Assembly: GCF_001418255.1 (NCBI RefSeq)
Contig: NZ_LIPV01000007.1
Location: forward strand, 62,001 to 126,000
Reading direction: 5' to 3'
Origin: Thiomonas bhubaneswarensis
GTDB taxonomy: Bacteria; Pseudomonadota; Gammaproteobacteria; Burkholderiales; Burkholderiaceae_C
DNA: 64,000 bases
This document shows positions 10,945 to 20,112 of this stretch, one piece after another (positions within the stretch are counted from its first letter, which is position 1; each line of letters opens with the position of its first letter). The position numbers and the translations under genes are program-made. The notes under the pieces were generated by a model, which searched no databases, was not told where the DNA came from, and was given only the letters and a program-made list of their open reading frames with translations.

Positions 10945-12780
10945 TCATACCCTCCACCAGCATTGCACCGCCCAGCCCTCGGGCTGGTAGTAGAGCGGCA
11001 GGGTCTTGGCCCAGGCGAACTTGTGCGCGGCAATCGCCACGCGGAAGGTGTCGCTGTACCACTGCGGCACCGAATACCAGCCGCACACCAGCACGCGGTC
11101 GAGCGCGCGGCAGGCGGTCTGCAGCGCGTGCATGGTGTTGGCGGCGACGACTTTTTCGATCAGCGCGTCCACAGCCTTGTCGCGCAGCCCCCAGACGTTG
11201 TCCGAACCCTGGATGTCTGCGGCGCGCGAGCCGAATCGGTCGAACAACTCGTTGCCGGGGCTGGTGCTGCCGCCATAGCGGATGGTGGTCATGTCGAAAT
11301 CGAAACTGTCCATGCGCTGCTGATACAGGGCGAAATCGACCTGGCGGTAGTTAAGGGTGATGCCCAGCCGTTGCAGCGCCTGAGCATAGACCGAGATGAT
11401 GCGCGACATCGCCCCCTGCGTGTCCAGATAGTCGATGACCAGCGCCTCACCCCTGGCGTTGCGCAAGGCGCCATCACGCCAGTGCCAACCGGCCTGCTCC
11501 AGCAGGCTGCGGGCCTCCAGCAGATTGCCGCGCAGCGAGTGGGGCGGGTCGGTGCTGGGCATGCGCGGCAGGGTGCCAAACACGCAGGGCCGCAATTGTG
11601 CGCGCAGCGGCTCGAGCAGCGCCAGTTCCGCGGCGTCCGGCTTGCCATGTGCCTCGAACGGCGAATTGGCGAAGTAGCCTTCGATGCGCTTGTAGGCGCC
11701 GTAGAACAGCATGCGGTTGAGCCATTGAAAGTCGAGCGCCAGCGCCAGCGCCTGCCGCACCCGCACATCCTGAAACTGCGGCCTGCGCAGATTGACCACG
11801 AAGCCCTGAAACCCGGCGGGATTGTGGTTGGGCAATTCCAGTTTGATGAGCGCTCCGCTGTCGAAACCGGGGCCGCGATATTGCCGCGCCCAGTTGCGGG
11901 CGATGAACTCCTGCAACAGGTCGTACTCACCCGCCTTGAACGCCTCCAGCCGCGCCGTGCCGTCGAGGTAGAGCTTGTAGCCGACCTCGGCAAAGTTGAA
12001 CTGCCCGCGGCGCACCGGCAGGTTCCAGCCCCAGTAGTCGGGGCGTCGGGCGTAGGTGATGTCGCGCTGCTGCGCGGTTTGGGCGATGCGGTAGGGGCCG
12101 CTGGCGATGGGCGCGTCGATCACCTCGCTGAACTTGCGACCCGCCGCCCATTTGGGCGAGAACACCGGCAGCCCGGCGAGCAGGATGGGCAGCTCGTGGT
12201 TGCGTCGCTTGAAGACAAACTGCACATGGCGCGGGTCAAGCACGGCGACCCTGGCCACATCGGCGTAGATGCTCGCGAACTGCGGCGCGGCCTCCGCGCT
12301 GATGAGGGTGTTAAAGCTGTAGGCCACGTCGTGCGCGGTGACCGCGTCGCCGTTGGAAAACCGCGCCTGCGGATTCATGCGGAACTGCACCGACAGGCCG
12401 TTGTCGGCCGCGGCAATGTCTTCGGCCAGCAGACCGTACACGGTGTTGGGCTCGTCCCAGCTCGGGGTCATCAGGCTTTCGAACACCAGGGTGTTCAGCC
12501 CCGGCGCGGCATTGCCTTTGAGGGTGAAGGGATTGAACTTGTCGAAACTGCCACCGACCGTGGGCGGGGTAAGCACGATGTGCCCGCCCACCGGCGCGGC
12601 CGGATCGACATAGTCGAAATGGGTGAAGTCCGGCGGGTATTTGGGCTGGTCGTACAGCGCGTAGGCGCCACGCAACGTCTGCGCCGCCCAGGCCGACGGC
12701 AGCGCCAGCAATCCCAAAGGCAGGGTCTGCAGCAGACGGCGGCGCGCGGGCGACAACGGGCGGGACAGGGCATGGGCCAT
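10945..12780 (-). CDS. yejA: Periplasmic peptide-binding protein (YejA type)
   Basis: 611 aa solute-binding protein of SBP family 5. The N-terminus has an arginine-rich segment (PARRRLLQT) and a hydrophobic stretch ending ALPSAWA-AQ, a Sec or possibly Tat signal peptide cleaved near residue 34. The mature start ([20 protein letters not shown]) matches YejA proteins. First gene of the importer operon and divergent from fabI, 65 bp away. The substrate is inferred to be oligopeptides. Confidence 0.9.
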   Translation of the reverse strand: MAHALSRPLSPARRRLLQTLPLGLLALPSAWAAQTLRGAYALYDQPKYPPDFTHFDYVDPAAPVGGHIVLTPPTVGGSFDKFNPFTLKGNAAPGLNTLVFESLMTPSWDEPNTVYGLLAEDIAAADNGLSVQFRMNPQARFSNGDAVTAHDVAYSFNTLISAEAAPQFASIYADVARVAVLDPRHVQFVFKRRNHELPILLAGLPVFSPKWAAGRKFSEVIDAPIASGPYRIAQTAQQRDITYARRPDYWGWNLPVRRGQFNFAEVGYKLYLDGTARLEAFKAGEYDLLQEFIARNWARQYRGPGFDSGALIKLELPNHNPAGFQGFVVNLRRPQFQDVRVRQALALALDFQWLNRMLFYGAYKRIEGYFANSPFEAHGKPDAAELALLEPLRAQLRPCVFGTLPRMPSTDPPHSLRGNLLEARSLLEQAGWHWRDGALRNARGEALVIDYLDTQGAMSRIISVYAQALQRLGITLNYRQVDFALYQQRMDSFDFDMTTIRYGGSTSPGNELFDRFGSRAADIQGSDNVWGLRDKAVDALIEKVVAANTMHALQTACRALDRVLVCGWYSVPQWYSDTFRVAIAAHKFAWAKTLPLYYQPEGWAVQCWWRV

Positions 12781-12845
12781 GCGAGAATTCTGCACGACTT
12801 GCCGCCGCCCGGCGGCAAACCCCTGCAATCCGAGATCACTGCACC

Positions 12846-13658
12846 ATGGCATTCCTTCAAGGCAAACGCATCCTCATCACCGGCCTGCTGTCCAACCGCT
12901 CCATCGCCTACGGCATCGCCCAGGCCTGCTACCGCGAGGGCGCCGAGCTGGCGTTCACCTATGTGGGCGAGCGGTTCAAGCAGCGCATCACCGAATTCGC
13001 CGCCGAGTTCGGCAGCACCCTGGTGTTCGACTGCGATGTCAGCAGCGATGAGCAGATCGAAGCCACGTTCAAGGGCCTGGCCGCGCATTGGCCTCAGCTC
13101 GACGGCCTGGTGCACTCCATCGGCTTCGCCCCGCGCGAGGCGATCGCTGGCGACTTCATGGACGGCCTCTCCCGCGAAGGCTTCCGCATCGCCCACGACA
13201 TTTCGGCCTATTCCTTCCCCGCGCTGGCCAAGGCCGCGTTGCCGCTGCTGACCAAGTCGGTCGAGGCGGGGAACATGCCCTCGCTCATCACCATGACCTA
13301 TCTGGGCGCCGAGCGCGTGGTGCCCAACTACAACACCATGGGCGTGGCCAAGGCCGCCCTCGAAGCCACGGTGCGCTTCATGGCCGAGTCGCTGGGCCCG
13401 CGAGGCATGCGGGTCAACGGTGTGAGCGCCGGGCCGATCAAGACCCTGGCGGCCTCGGGCATTGCCGACTTCGGCAAGATGCTCAAATTCAACGAATCCA
13501 ACGCCCCCTTGCGCCGCAATGTCGATACCGTGCAGGTCGGCAACGCCTCGGCCTTCCTGCTGTCCGATCTGGCCGCCGGCATCACCGCCGAGATCCTGCA
13601 TGTCGATGCCGGCATGCACGCCGTGGTCGGCGGCATGGCCGCGCTGGGCGCGGACTGA
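12846..13658 (+). CDS. fabI: Enoyl-[acyl-carrier-protein] reductase (NADH) FabI
   Basis: 270 aa. FabI catalyses the last reduction of each fatty-acid elongation cycle. The NAD-binding [13 protein letters not shown] motif and the catalytic residues Tyr152, Tyr162 and Lys169 (Y-N-T-M-G-V-A-K) are in FabI spacing, ten residues between the tyrosines as in E. coli. Length is normal. It is transcribed divergently from yejA. Confidence 0.96.
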   Translation: MAFLQGKRILITGLLSNRSIAYGIAQACYREGAELAFTYVGERFKQRITEFAAEFGSTLVFDCDVSSDEQIEATFKGLAAHWPQLDGLVHSIGFAPREAIAGDFMDGLSREGFRIAHDISAYSFPALAKAALPLLTKSVEAGNMPSLITMTYLGAERVVPNYNTMGVAKAALEATVRFMAESLGPRGMRVNGVSAGPIKTLAASGIADFGKMLKFNESNAPLRRNVDTVQVGNASAFLLSDLAAGITAEILHVDAGMHAVVGGMAALGAD

Positions 13659-13690
13659 AACTGGCAGACGGGGCAGCGAAAGGAGTTGCC

Positions 13691-14530
13691 ATGACGGCCC
13701 CCTTCATGCGCCGCGGGCTCATCGCCCTGTCCGCTCTCGTGTTGACGGCCTGCGGCAACCGCTCCGCCTCGCCGTCCTCCATTGCGGGAGCGGCCGGGGT
13801 TCCCGGCTACCTCGCGGGCGCCACGGCCTATACGCTGCCGGCCAAGGCGTCGTTGGCAAAACCGCAAGCCGTGGCGGTCATGGCGCACGCCTACGCAGCC
13901 AACTCCGACGGCACCGATCTTCCGGTCTTGAGCACTCCGCCCGTCGCCATCCCTGCGCACGGCGCCCTTGTGCTGGTGCAGGTGTTGACCCAGTCGCCCG
14001 CAACACTCCAGTCGGTGCAGGACAACCAGGGCAATGTCTATTCGCCCATCGGCTCCATGCAGACCTACTCCGACCAGAAGGCCGGAACGGCGCTGTTCGT
14101 GGGCCGCGATGTGCGTGGCGGCGCCGGGCAGACATGGAGCCTGGTGAAGGCGCCGGGCCACGCCTCGGACGAGGCCAGCCTGTATGTCGTCGTCCTCAGC
14201 GGCGCCAGCGACATCGGCGCCTGGGGTTTCAGCAACAGTTCGCCCTATGGCCTGAGCACCCCGTTGCAAACCACGGCTGCGGGCAGCATCGTGGTGTCGT
14301 TCTGGGGCCCGGCCGACTACAGCAGCTCCGCGCGAGACCCCTACAACCCCTACTTCGCCCCGGCCGGCTGGACGCTCGGCGGGCAAAACGACAACGGCTA
14401 CGACCAGTGCTCGGGCGCCTATGCCTGGGTCCGCACCACTGCCGCGCACGCCGTGCTCGACCCGGAGTGGTCGTCGAAAAAAAGCGTCAAGGCCAATGGA
14501 TCGATGTGGCTAGTCGAAGTGCGCCGGTGA
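13691..14530 (+). CDS. Predicted lipoprotein of unknown function
   Basis: 279 aa. A short signal peptide with basic residues and a lipobox LTAC (Cys21) predicts lipid anchoring. No catalytic family is recognised; the body is rich in small and aromatic residues and looks beta-rich (repeated VVVLSG, IVVSFWGPAD segments). An AGGAG ribosome site sits 6 nt before the ATG at 13691. A longer in-frame reading starting inside fabI is a shadow. It follows fabI by 32 nt and may be co-transcribed. Confidence 0.7.
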   Translation: MTAPFMRRGLIALSALVLTACGNRSASPSSIAGAAGVPGYLAGATAYTLPAKASLAKPQAVAVMAHAYAANSDGTDLPVLSTPPVAIPAHGALVLVQVLTQSPATLQSVQDNQGNVYSPIGSMQTYSDQKAGTALFVGRDVRGGAGQTWSLVKAPGHASDEASLYVVVLSGASDIGAWGFSNSSPYGLSTPLQTTAAGSIVVSFWGPADYSSSARDPYNPYFAPAGWTLGGQNDNGYDQCSGAYAWVRTTAAHAVLDPEWSSKKSVKANGSMWLVEVRR

Positions 14531-14644
14531 ACGTTGCTGCCGCAGACCCTGCGCAGAACGGCGACAAGATGTAAAGCCATTGGCCTGTCGAGGCTTTCTG
14601 TTGGATGAGCTGCGGGCCTCACCCCCACGGGAGGCGGGCTGCGC

Positions 14645-15574
14645 TCAGTAATAACGCGGCACGTAGAGTTCAGCGGGAACCGGCTTGCGGTAGTACTCCG
14701 GGTTGTGTACCCGCTCGGGCAGCACCACCGGGTCGCGCTCGATCTCCTGATACGGGATCTGGCTGAGCAAGTGGCGGATGCAGTTGAGCCGCGCGCGCTT
14801 CTTGTCCACGCCCTCGACCACCCACCACGGGGCCTCGGGGATGTGGGTGCGGTCGAGCATGTCCTCCTTGGCCTTGGTGTATTGCTCCCAGCGCACGCGC
14901 GATTGCAGATCCATCGGCGAGAGCTTCCACTGTTTGAGCGGGTCGTGAATGCGCATCAAGAAGCGGCTGTGCTGTTCGTCATCAGTGATGGAGAACCAGT
15001 ACTTCAGCAGGATCACGCCCGAGCGCACCAGCATTTTTTCGAACTCGGGCACGCTGCGGAAAAATTCTTCCAACTCGTCGTCGCTGCAGAAGCCCATCAC
15101 CCGCTCCACGCCCGCGCGGTTGTACCAACTGCGGTCGAACAGCACCATTTCGCCGCCGGCCGGCAGGTGCTGCACATAGCGCTGGAAGTACCATTGCGAA
15201 CGCTCGCGCTCGCTGGGCGCTGGCAGCGCAGCCACGCGGCACACCCGGGGATTCAGTCGCTGGGTGATGCGCTTGATCGCACCGCCCTTGCCTGCGGCAT
15301 CGCGGCCCTCGAACAGCACCACGACCTTGAGCTTGCGCTCCATCACCCAGTCCTGCAACTTCACCAGCTCGCCCTGCAGCCGAAGCAACTCTTGGAAGTA
15401 AAAGCGGCGATCGACGTCCATGTCACGGGTCGCCGCATCGGTGGCCTCGCGGATGAGATCGTCCATGCGCGCATCGTCGATTTCCATCTCCAGCTCTTCG
15501 TCGATGCTGTCGATCATGTCGTCGTGCAAGCGGCGCTGTAGTGCGCCGCGATCCGAAGGGGTGCGCTCGGTCAT
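14645..15574 (-). CDS. ppk2: Polyphosphate kinase 2 family protein
   Basis: 309 aa. PPK2 enzymes transfer phosphate between polyphosphate and nucleotides (GDP/ADP or NMP). The Walker A GRDAAGKGG (90-98) and the lid/Walker B segment FDRSWYNRAGVE (146-157) are intact, and the C-terminal PEYYRKPVP motif is typical of the single-domain class. The acidic N-terminal extension (about 40 residues) is common in the longer class I forms. Which nucleotide it prefers cannot be read from sequence. Confidence 0.93.
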   Translation of the reverse strand: MTERTPSDRGALQRRLHDDMIDSIDEELEMEIDDARMDDLIREATDAATRDMDVDRRFYFQELLRLQGELVKLQDWVMERKLKVVVLFEGRDAAGKGGAIKRITQRLNPRVCRVAALPAPSERERSQWYFQRYVQHLPAGGEMVLFDRSWYNRAGVERVMGFCSDDELEEFFRSVPEFEKMLVRSGVILLKYWFSITDDEQHSRFLMRIHDPLKQWKLSPMDLQSRVRWEQYTKAKEDMLDRTHIPEAPWWVVEGVDKKRARLNCIRHLLSQIPYQEIERDPVVLPERVHNPEYYRKPVPAELYVPRYY

Positions 15575-15658
15575 GCTGGCCTCCGTGAAAAAATGATCAC
15601 TCTACGCAACGAGCATGACAGGCCGATTTCCGGCGGCTTCGTGGGCGCGTGCGCCTTT

Positions 15659-16704
15659 TCAGTCATCGCGGCCGCGAAACAGCAGCCAGGCCACCAGCGC
15701 GGAAGCGGCCACGACCAGGCCGAGCTTGGTCCAGAACCCTGCCCTGTCATCGGCGAAGGGAATGCCGCCCACATTCATGCCGAAAAGACCGGCGATGACG
15801 TTCATCGGCAGTGCCCCCACGGTCACGGCGGTGAGCACGAACAGCGTGCGGCCGGTGCGCTCCTCGATGCCCGCGGCGACTTCCTCCTGCAGGAGTTTGA
15901 TGCGCTCCTGCTGTGCGGCGAGGTCGCGCAGCACCAGCGAGAACTCTTCGGTCGATTGACGCAGTTCATCCCAATTCTGCGGGCCCAGACTGCGCGGCGG
16001 GCGGCTGAGCAGGCGGAACATGGCGGCAGGCTCCGGGGCCAGCAGGCGCTGCAGCCGCAGCAGATTGCGACGCAGCGCGCCGAGCTGCAAGCGTCGCCGG
16101 CCCAGCCGACCGGCCATGAGCTGATCCTCGATGGCATCGACCTTGCTCGCGGTGCTGCGCAGGATGGCGATGAGTACGTCGGCCTGGTCGCGCAGCAGGT
16201 GATCGACCAGCGCCAGCGGCGAAACGAACGACTCCCCCGCCTTCACCGCGATGCGCAAATGGTCGATGGCGCGCAGCGGCTGCATGCGCACGCTGATGAC
16301 TCGATGGCGCTCCACGCTCATCCACAACGTGGCAACCTGCAGCGATTCGCGCTGCGCGAAGTCGTACACCACGTCGTTCACCACGGCCACCAGGGCCTGA
16401 TCGACCACCTCCAGCCGGGTGGATCGCACGCCTTCGCGCTAGGTCTCGAAGCAGTGTTCGGCGTTGTCCAGATTGGCCTGAAGCACTTTTCCGACGACAC
16501 GTTGGCCGCGTTGAAATGCAGCCAGACGAAAGCGTCGTCCTGCGGCTTTTCTTCGTGCAGCCAGCGAGCGGCCTCGTTCAGCTCCAGCGGCTGCCCGCGG
16601 CCCTCGGCGTCGAACAGATAGCCACAGATAAGCCCGGACTGATTGGAGGAATAGATCGGGACGGCAAGCGGCATGGGGTCTTTCGGGGAGGCGGTGCAAG
16701 CCAT
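15659..16704 (-). pseudogene. CorA/ZntB-type divalent cation transporter, disrupted by a frameshift and an amber codon
   Basis: The N-terminal part (from ATG 16704 or 16674) reads in one frame through FVWLHFNAANVSSEK. There a base appears to be missing near 16484: restoring one G would give EKWLQANLDNAEH. The reading then continues in another frame to an in-frame TAG at 16439-16441, after which the same frame runs on (REGVRSTRLEVVDQALVAVV) to the C-terminus with two membrane segments and the GMN motif (FGMNVGGIP). The family exports or imports Zn2+/Mg2+. Two independent lesions favour a decaying gene over one sequencing error. The C-terminal part alone retains both membrane helices. Confidence 0.8.
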
Positions 16705-16794
16705 GATGATCGCAAACTCCCGTGAACCGAGGGCAGGTCACCGCTCGGCAGCGGTGCAACAATGGCTTGCAACACCCCATTACAGGAGACTGCC

Positions 16795-18435
16795 ATGCTG
16801 GGCCTGATGCAAAACCACCCGCTGTTGATTTCCGGTCTGCTCGACTTTGCCGCGCGCTACCACGGCGACAGTGAAATCGTCTCGCGCCGGGTCGAGGGCG
16901 ACGTTCACCGCACCACCTACGCGCAGGTTCGGCAACGCGCCGCGCAATGTGCCCACGCGCTCGACGCGCTGCAGATCGCGGCGCAGGATCGGGTGGGCAC
17001 GCTCGCCTGGAACGGCTACCGGCACTTCGAGCTGTACTACGCGGTCTCGGGCAGCGAGCGCATTCTGCACACCCTCAATCCCCGGCTGCATCCCGACCAG
17101 ATCGCCTGGATCATCAACCATGCTGACGACCGTGCGGTCTGTTTCGACCTCACCTTCGCTCCTCTAGTCAAGGCGGTCGCAAAGCGCTGCCCCGGGGTAA
17201 AGCATTGGATCGCGCTATGCGAGGCCGACACCTTGCCCGCCGAACTGGCGGCGACCGTAGCTGGCGTTCTGAGCTACGAAGCCCTGCTCGCAGCGCAGTC
17301 GTCGGAGTATCCGTGGCCCGTATTCGACGAAAACACCGCCTCGTCACTTTGCTACACCAGCGGCACCACGGGCCACCCGAAGGGCGTGCTCTACAGTCAT
17401 CGATCCACCGTGCTGCACGCCTATGCCGCGGCACTGCCCGATGTGATGAACCTGTCAGCCCGCGATGCGGTGCTGCCCGTCGTGCCCATGTTCCACGTCA
17501 ACGCCTGGGGCATTCCCTACGCGGGGGCGCTCACCGGCGCCAAGCTGGTGTTTCCCGGCCCGGCGCTCGACGGCAAATCGCTGTTCGAGCTGATGCGCGA
17601 CGAGGGCGTGACCCTGGCCGCCGGGGTGCCCACCGTCTGGCTGGGACTGCTCAACTTCATGCGCGAGCAGCAGGTGCGGCTGCCGGCGCTGCAGCGCACG
17701 GTGATCGGCGGCGCGGCGGCGGCGCCCGCCATGATCCGTGCCTTTGAGGAAGAACTCGGCATTCATGTCCTGCACGCCTGGGGCATGACCGAAATGAGTC
17801 CTCTGGGCACGCTGTGCAGCCTGAAAAACAAACACCTCAAGCTCGACAAGGCCTCACAGTTCGCGCTGCAGGTCAAACAGGGGCGGCCGATTTTCGGCGT
17901 GGATGTGCGGGTGGTCGACGGCAACGGCGCCGACCTGCCCTGGGACGGCAAATCCGCAGGCAATCTGCTGGTGCGCGGCCCATGGATTGCGAGCGATTAC
18001 TTCCGCAGCGAGGCCCCCAGCCCGCTGCAGGACGGCTGGTTTCCGACGGGCGACGTCGTCACCATCGACGCCGACGGATACATCCAGATCACCGACCGCA
18101 CCAAGGACGTGATCAAGTCAGGCGGCGAATGGATCAGCTCCATCGAGTTGGAGAACATCGCCATGGCCCACCCCGGAGTGGCCATAGCAGCCTGCATCGC
18201 CCGCCCCGATCCCAAGTGGGACGAACGGCCGCTGCTGGTCGTGGTCAAGCGCGAGGGCGCCACGCTCGACCGCGACGAGCTGCTGCGGTTTTACGAGGGC
18301 AAGGTCGCCAAGTGGATGATTCCCGACGATGTGGTCTTCGTCCCCGCCATCCCCCTGGGGGCGACGGGCAAGATGCTCAAGAACCGATTGCGCGACGAGC
18401 TGGTGGGCGGCAAGCCGTCTGCGCCTCAACCCTGA
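16795..18435 (+). CDS. Acyl-CoA synthetase (AMP-forming fatty-acid/CoA ligase)
   Basis: 546 aa adenylate-forming enzyme. The phosphate-binding loop [11 protein letters not shown] near residue 188, the GMTEMSP motif (A5-like) and the C-terminal [32 protein letters not shown] hinge region are intact. The closest families are medium/long-chain fatty acyl-CoA ligases and methylmercaptopropionate-CoA ligases; the substrate is uncertain. The ATG at 16795 has AGGAGA 6 nt upstream; an upstream start at 16762 lacks a site. It stands alone, divergent from the broken transporter gene. Confidence 0.88.
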   Translation: MLGLMQNHPLLISGLLDFAARYHGDSEIVSRRVEGDVHRTTYAQVRQRAAQCAHALDALQIAAQDRVGTLAWNGYRHFELYYAVSGSERILHTLNPRLHPDQIAWIINHADDRAVCFDLTFAPLVKAVAKRCPGVKHWIALCEADTLPAELAATVAGVLSYEALLAAQSSEYPWPVFDENTASSLCYTSGTTGHPKGVLYSHRSTVLHAYAAALPDVMNLSARDAVLPVVPMFHVNAWGIPYAGALTGAKLVFPGPALDGKSLFELMRDEGVTLAAGVPTVWLGLLNFMREQQVRLPALQRTVIGGAAAAPAMIRAFEEELGIHVLHAWGMTEMSPLGTLCSLKNKHLKLDKASQFALQVKQGRPIFGVDVRVVDGNGADLPWDGKSAGNLLVRGPWIASDYFRSEAPSPLQDGWFPTGDVVTIDADGYIQITDRTKDVIKSGGEWISSIELENIAMAHPGVAIAACIARPDPKWDERPLLVVVKREGATLDRDELLRFYEGKVAKWMIPDDVVFVPAIPLGATGKMLKNRLRDELVGGKPSAPQP

Positions 18436-18455
18436 TGCAAGTGCCAGCCTGCGGA

Positions 18456-18480
18456 CACGGCCCTCGCATCCAGGGCCGTG
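18456..18480. terminator. Inverted repeat between convergent genes, possible terminator
   Basis: CACGGCCCT and AGGGCCGTG form a perfect 9-bp stem with a 7-nt loop, 20 nt after the acyl-CoA synthetase stop and before the end of sor on the other strand. No T tract follows on either side, so termination is inferred only from its place between convergent genes. Confidence 0.4.
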
Positions 18481-18508
18481 CGCGGCGGCGTGATGAGCCG
18501 AAGCCGGC

Positions 18509-19444
18509 TCACATCTTGAGTTTGCCGCGCCACAAACCCTGCTCCATCATCGGCGCGAAAAACATGTAGTAAGGGCCTTTGTCGAGGTGCGCCAGCACGC
18601 CCTCGTTGTGGATCTTGCGCAGCTCATAGTCCACCATGGCGTGGCCCAGACCCATGTGGGCATGTTCGGGCGACTCCCACTCCATGTGCACCAGGTACTG
18701 TGTGGGCTTCTGCGCCGGGATGGGCGGCGTGTCGTGCACCGTGTTCCCGTAATTGGTGTTGTAGGCCGGGGGGTTCGCGCCCAGCGTGGCCTTGATCATG
18801 CCTTCGGGGTCGAGCTGGAAGGAGCCGATGGCCGACACGCCGACCTGCTTCATCGCCATCCAGCCGATCATGCCGGGCACGTTCATTTTCATGAACTCCA
18901 GCGTGGCGATGGCGCCGGCCTCGAATGCCTTTTCGTGTCCGTCCATGACCCAATGGTCGCCCACGGCGATGCAGCGCTGCGACGCAAGGGCCACCTTGGG
19001 AACGGGCTTCTGCTCGGCAAACGCCTGACCCAGCACATTGGGCACGTCCGTCATGCCCATGATCTGCGGCAGGTCGGAGCGTACGACTTCGTAATACGGC
19101 TCCCACGGACCCTCGATGACCATGTCCAGACAGTGGCCGCAGAGCTCGTAGATGGTGTCGAAATTGTCGTGGTGCATTTCCTCGTGGGACTTCACGTCCT
19201 TCCACACCGTGTACTGATACATGCCGACGGGGTTGAGGGTCTCGCGCATGTCCACCGCGCCGCCGCCGTAGCGACCGGCCATGGGATGGATGCCCGTCTG
19301 CAGCAACTGCTCGAAGCCGAGGAACCCCGGGTGCGAGGCCGTGGTGATGCAGACCTTGGGGCCGACTTTCATCATGGTGGCATAGCTTTCCGGGCGGTTG
19401 GCCACCTTGGCCTGGTTGATGGCGATGATGGGATTGCGGTTCAT
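18509..19444 (-). CDS. sor: Sulfur oxygenase reductase
   Basis: 311 aa, the usual SOR length (about 308-320). SOR disproportionates elemental sulfur with O2 to sulfite, thiosulfate and sulfide in a cytoplasmic 24-subunit shell, without cofactors other than non-heme iron. The key residues known from Acidianus are present with a +1 offset: the persulfide Cys32 in VGPKVC, the iron ligands His87 and His91 (HEEMH) and Glu115 (GPWEP), and the Cys102/Cys105 pair (CGHC). The C-terminus PYYMFFAPMMEQGLWRGKL also fits. It is the last gene of a cluster with a DUF1641 gene and a flavoprotein. Found mostly in thermoacidophilic archaea and a minority of bacteria, so horizontal acquisition is plausible. Confidence 0.93.
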   Translation of the reverse strand: MNRNPIIAINQAKVANRPESYATMMKVGPKVCITTASHPGFLGFEQLLQTGIHPMAGRYGGGAVDMRETLNPVGMYQYTVWKDVKSHEEMHHDNFDTIYELCGHCLDMVIEGPWEPYYEVVRSDLPQIMGMTDVPNVLGQAFAEQKPVPKVALASQRCIAVGDHWVMDGHEKAFEAGAIATLEFMKMNVPGMIGWMAMKQVGVSAIGSFQLDPEGMIKATLGANPPAYNTNYGNTVHDTPPIPAQKPTQYLVHMEWESPEHAHMGLGHAMVDYELRKIHNEGVLAHLDKGPYYMFFAPMMEQGLWRGKLKM

Positions 19445-19550
19445 ACCAACTCCTTCGACAAAACGTTGGAAAAAAGGCCTCCCCAGGGCCCCGGCTGGAG
19501 CCCGTTGAACGATGCAGGGATTCGGGAAGGCGAGCGGCGCCTGGGCGCGG

Positions 19551-20087
19551 TCAGTGAGTGGGTGAGGCTTGGCCGTTGGCGTCTTTGTTGTTGAGCGCCC
19601 CCGCCATGCGCGCCAGGGTCTGGATGCCGTGCTGCACTTCCTTGTCGCGCAGCACGTGCATCAGGCCGCCAAAGCCGCCCAGGCCCTTGTCGGACGTGCC
19701 CTGCGTGGCCTGATCGATCACCGCGCCGATCTTGTCGGGCAGCTTGAGCATCTGTGTCATGGTGGCGTTGAGGTCGGTATCGCGCAGCCCTTCAGCAGCC
19801 AGAATGGCGTTGTCGCGCAGTTGCCGCAGCGCCCCCACTTCATGCAGCGTGACCAGCGTGGCGAGCAGTTCGCGCAGTGCGGGCAGCAGCTTGGGGTCTT
19901 TGAACAGGTCGGTCAGCGTCAGCACCGCTTCGGTCATTTCGCCGCCCAGGTTTTTCACGGCGAAGCTGCCCAGTTCCTCGGCTTGCGCGTAGCGGTCGGC
20001 CATGCGGCCCAGCGCGACCCACTGCGTGGCGCTGAGCGCGGGCGTGGCCGCCGTTGGGGCCGGTTTCATTCCATCGGTCATATCCAT
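19551..20087 (-). CDS. DUF1641 family protein
   Basis: 178 aa, soluble and largely helical. The region VLTLTDLFKDPKLLPALRELLATL and the Gly-rich DKGLGGFGGLMHVLRDKEVQ segment match DUF1641 proteins, which are typically encoded beside sulfide:quinone-reductase-like flavoproteins or formate dehydrogenases. The function is not established. The ATG at 20087 is preceded by GGGAGA, 25 nt after the flavoprotein stop, so the two are very likely co-transcribed; sor follows after 106 nt. Confidence 0.8.
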   Translation of the reverse strand: MDMTDGMKPAPTAATPALSATQWVALGRMADRYAQAEELGSFAVKNLGGEMTEAVLTLTDLFKDPKLLPALRELLATLVTLHEVGALRQLRDNAILAAEGLRDTDLNATMTQMLKLPDKIGAVIDQATQGTSDKGLGGFGGLMHVLRDKEVQHGIQTLARMAGALNNKDANGQASPTH

Positions 20088-20112
20088 GGTGGTCTCCCAA
20101 TGAAGCCTCGGC

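Noticed and set aside
10963-13251. 762-codon open frame opposite yejA and running into fabI in another frame
   Set aside because: It crosses the divergent promoter region and two real genes; composition is that of a shadow.
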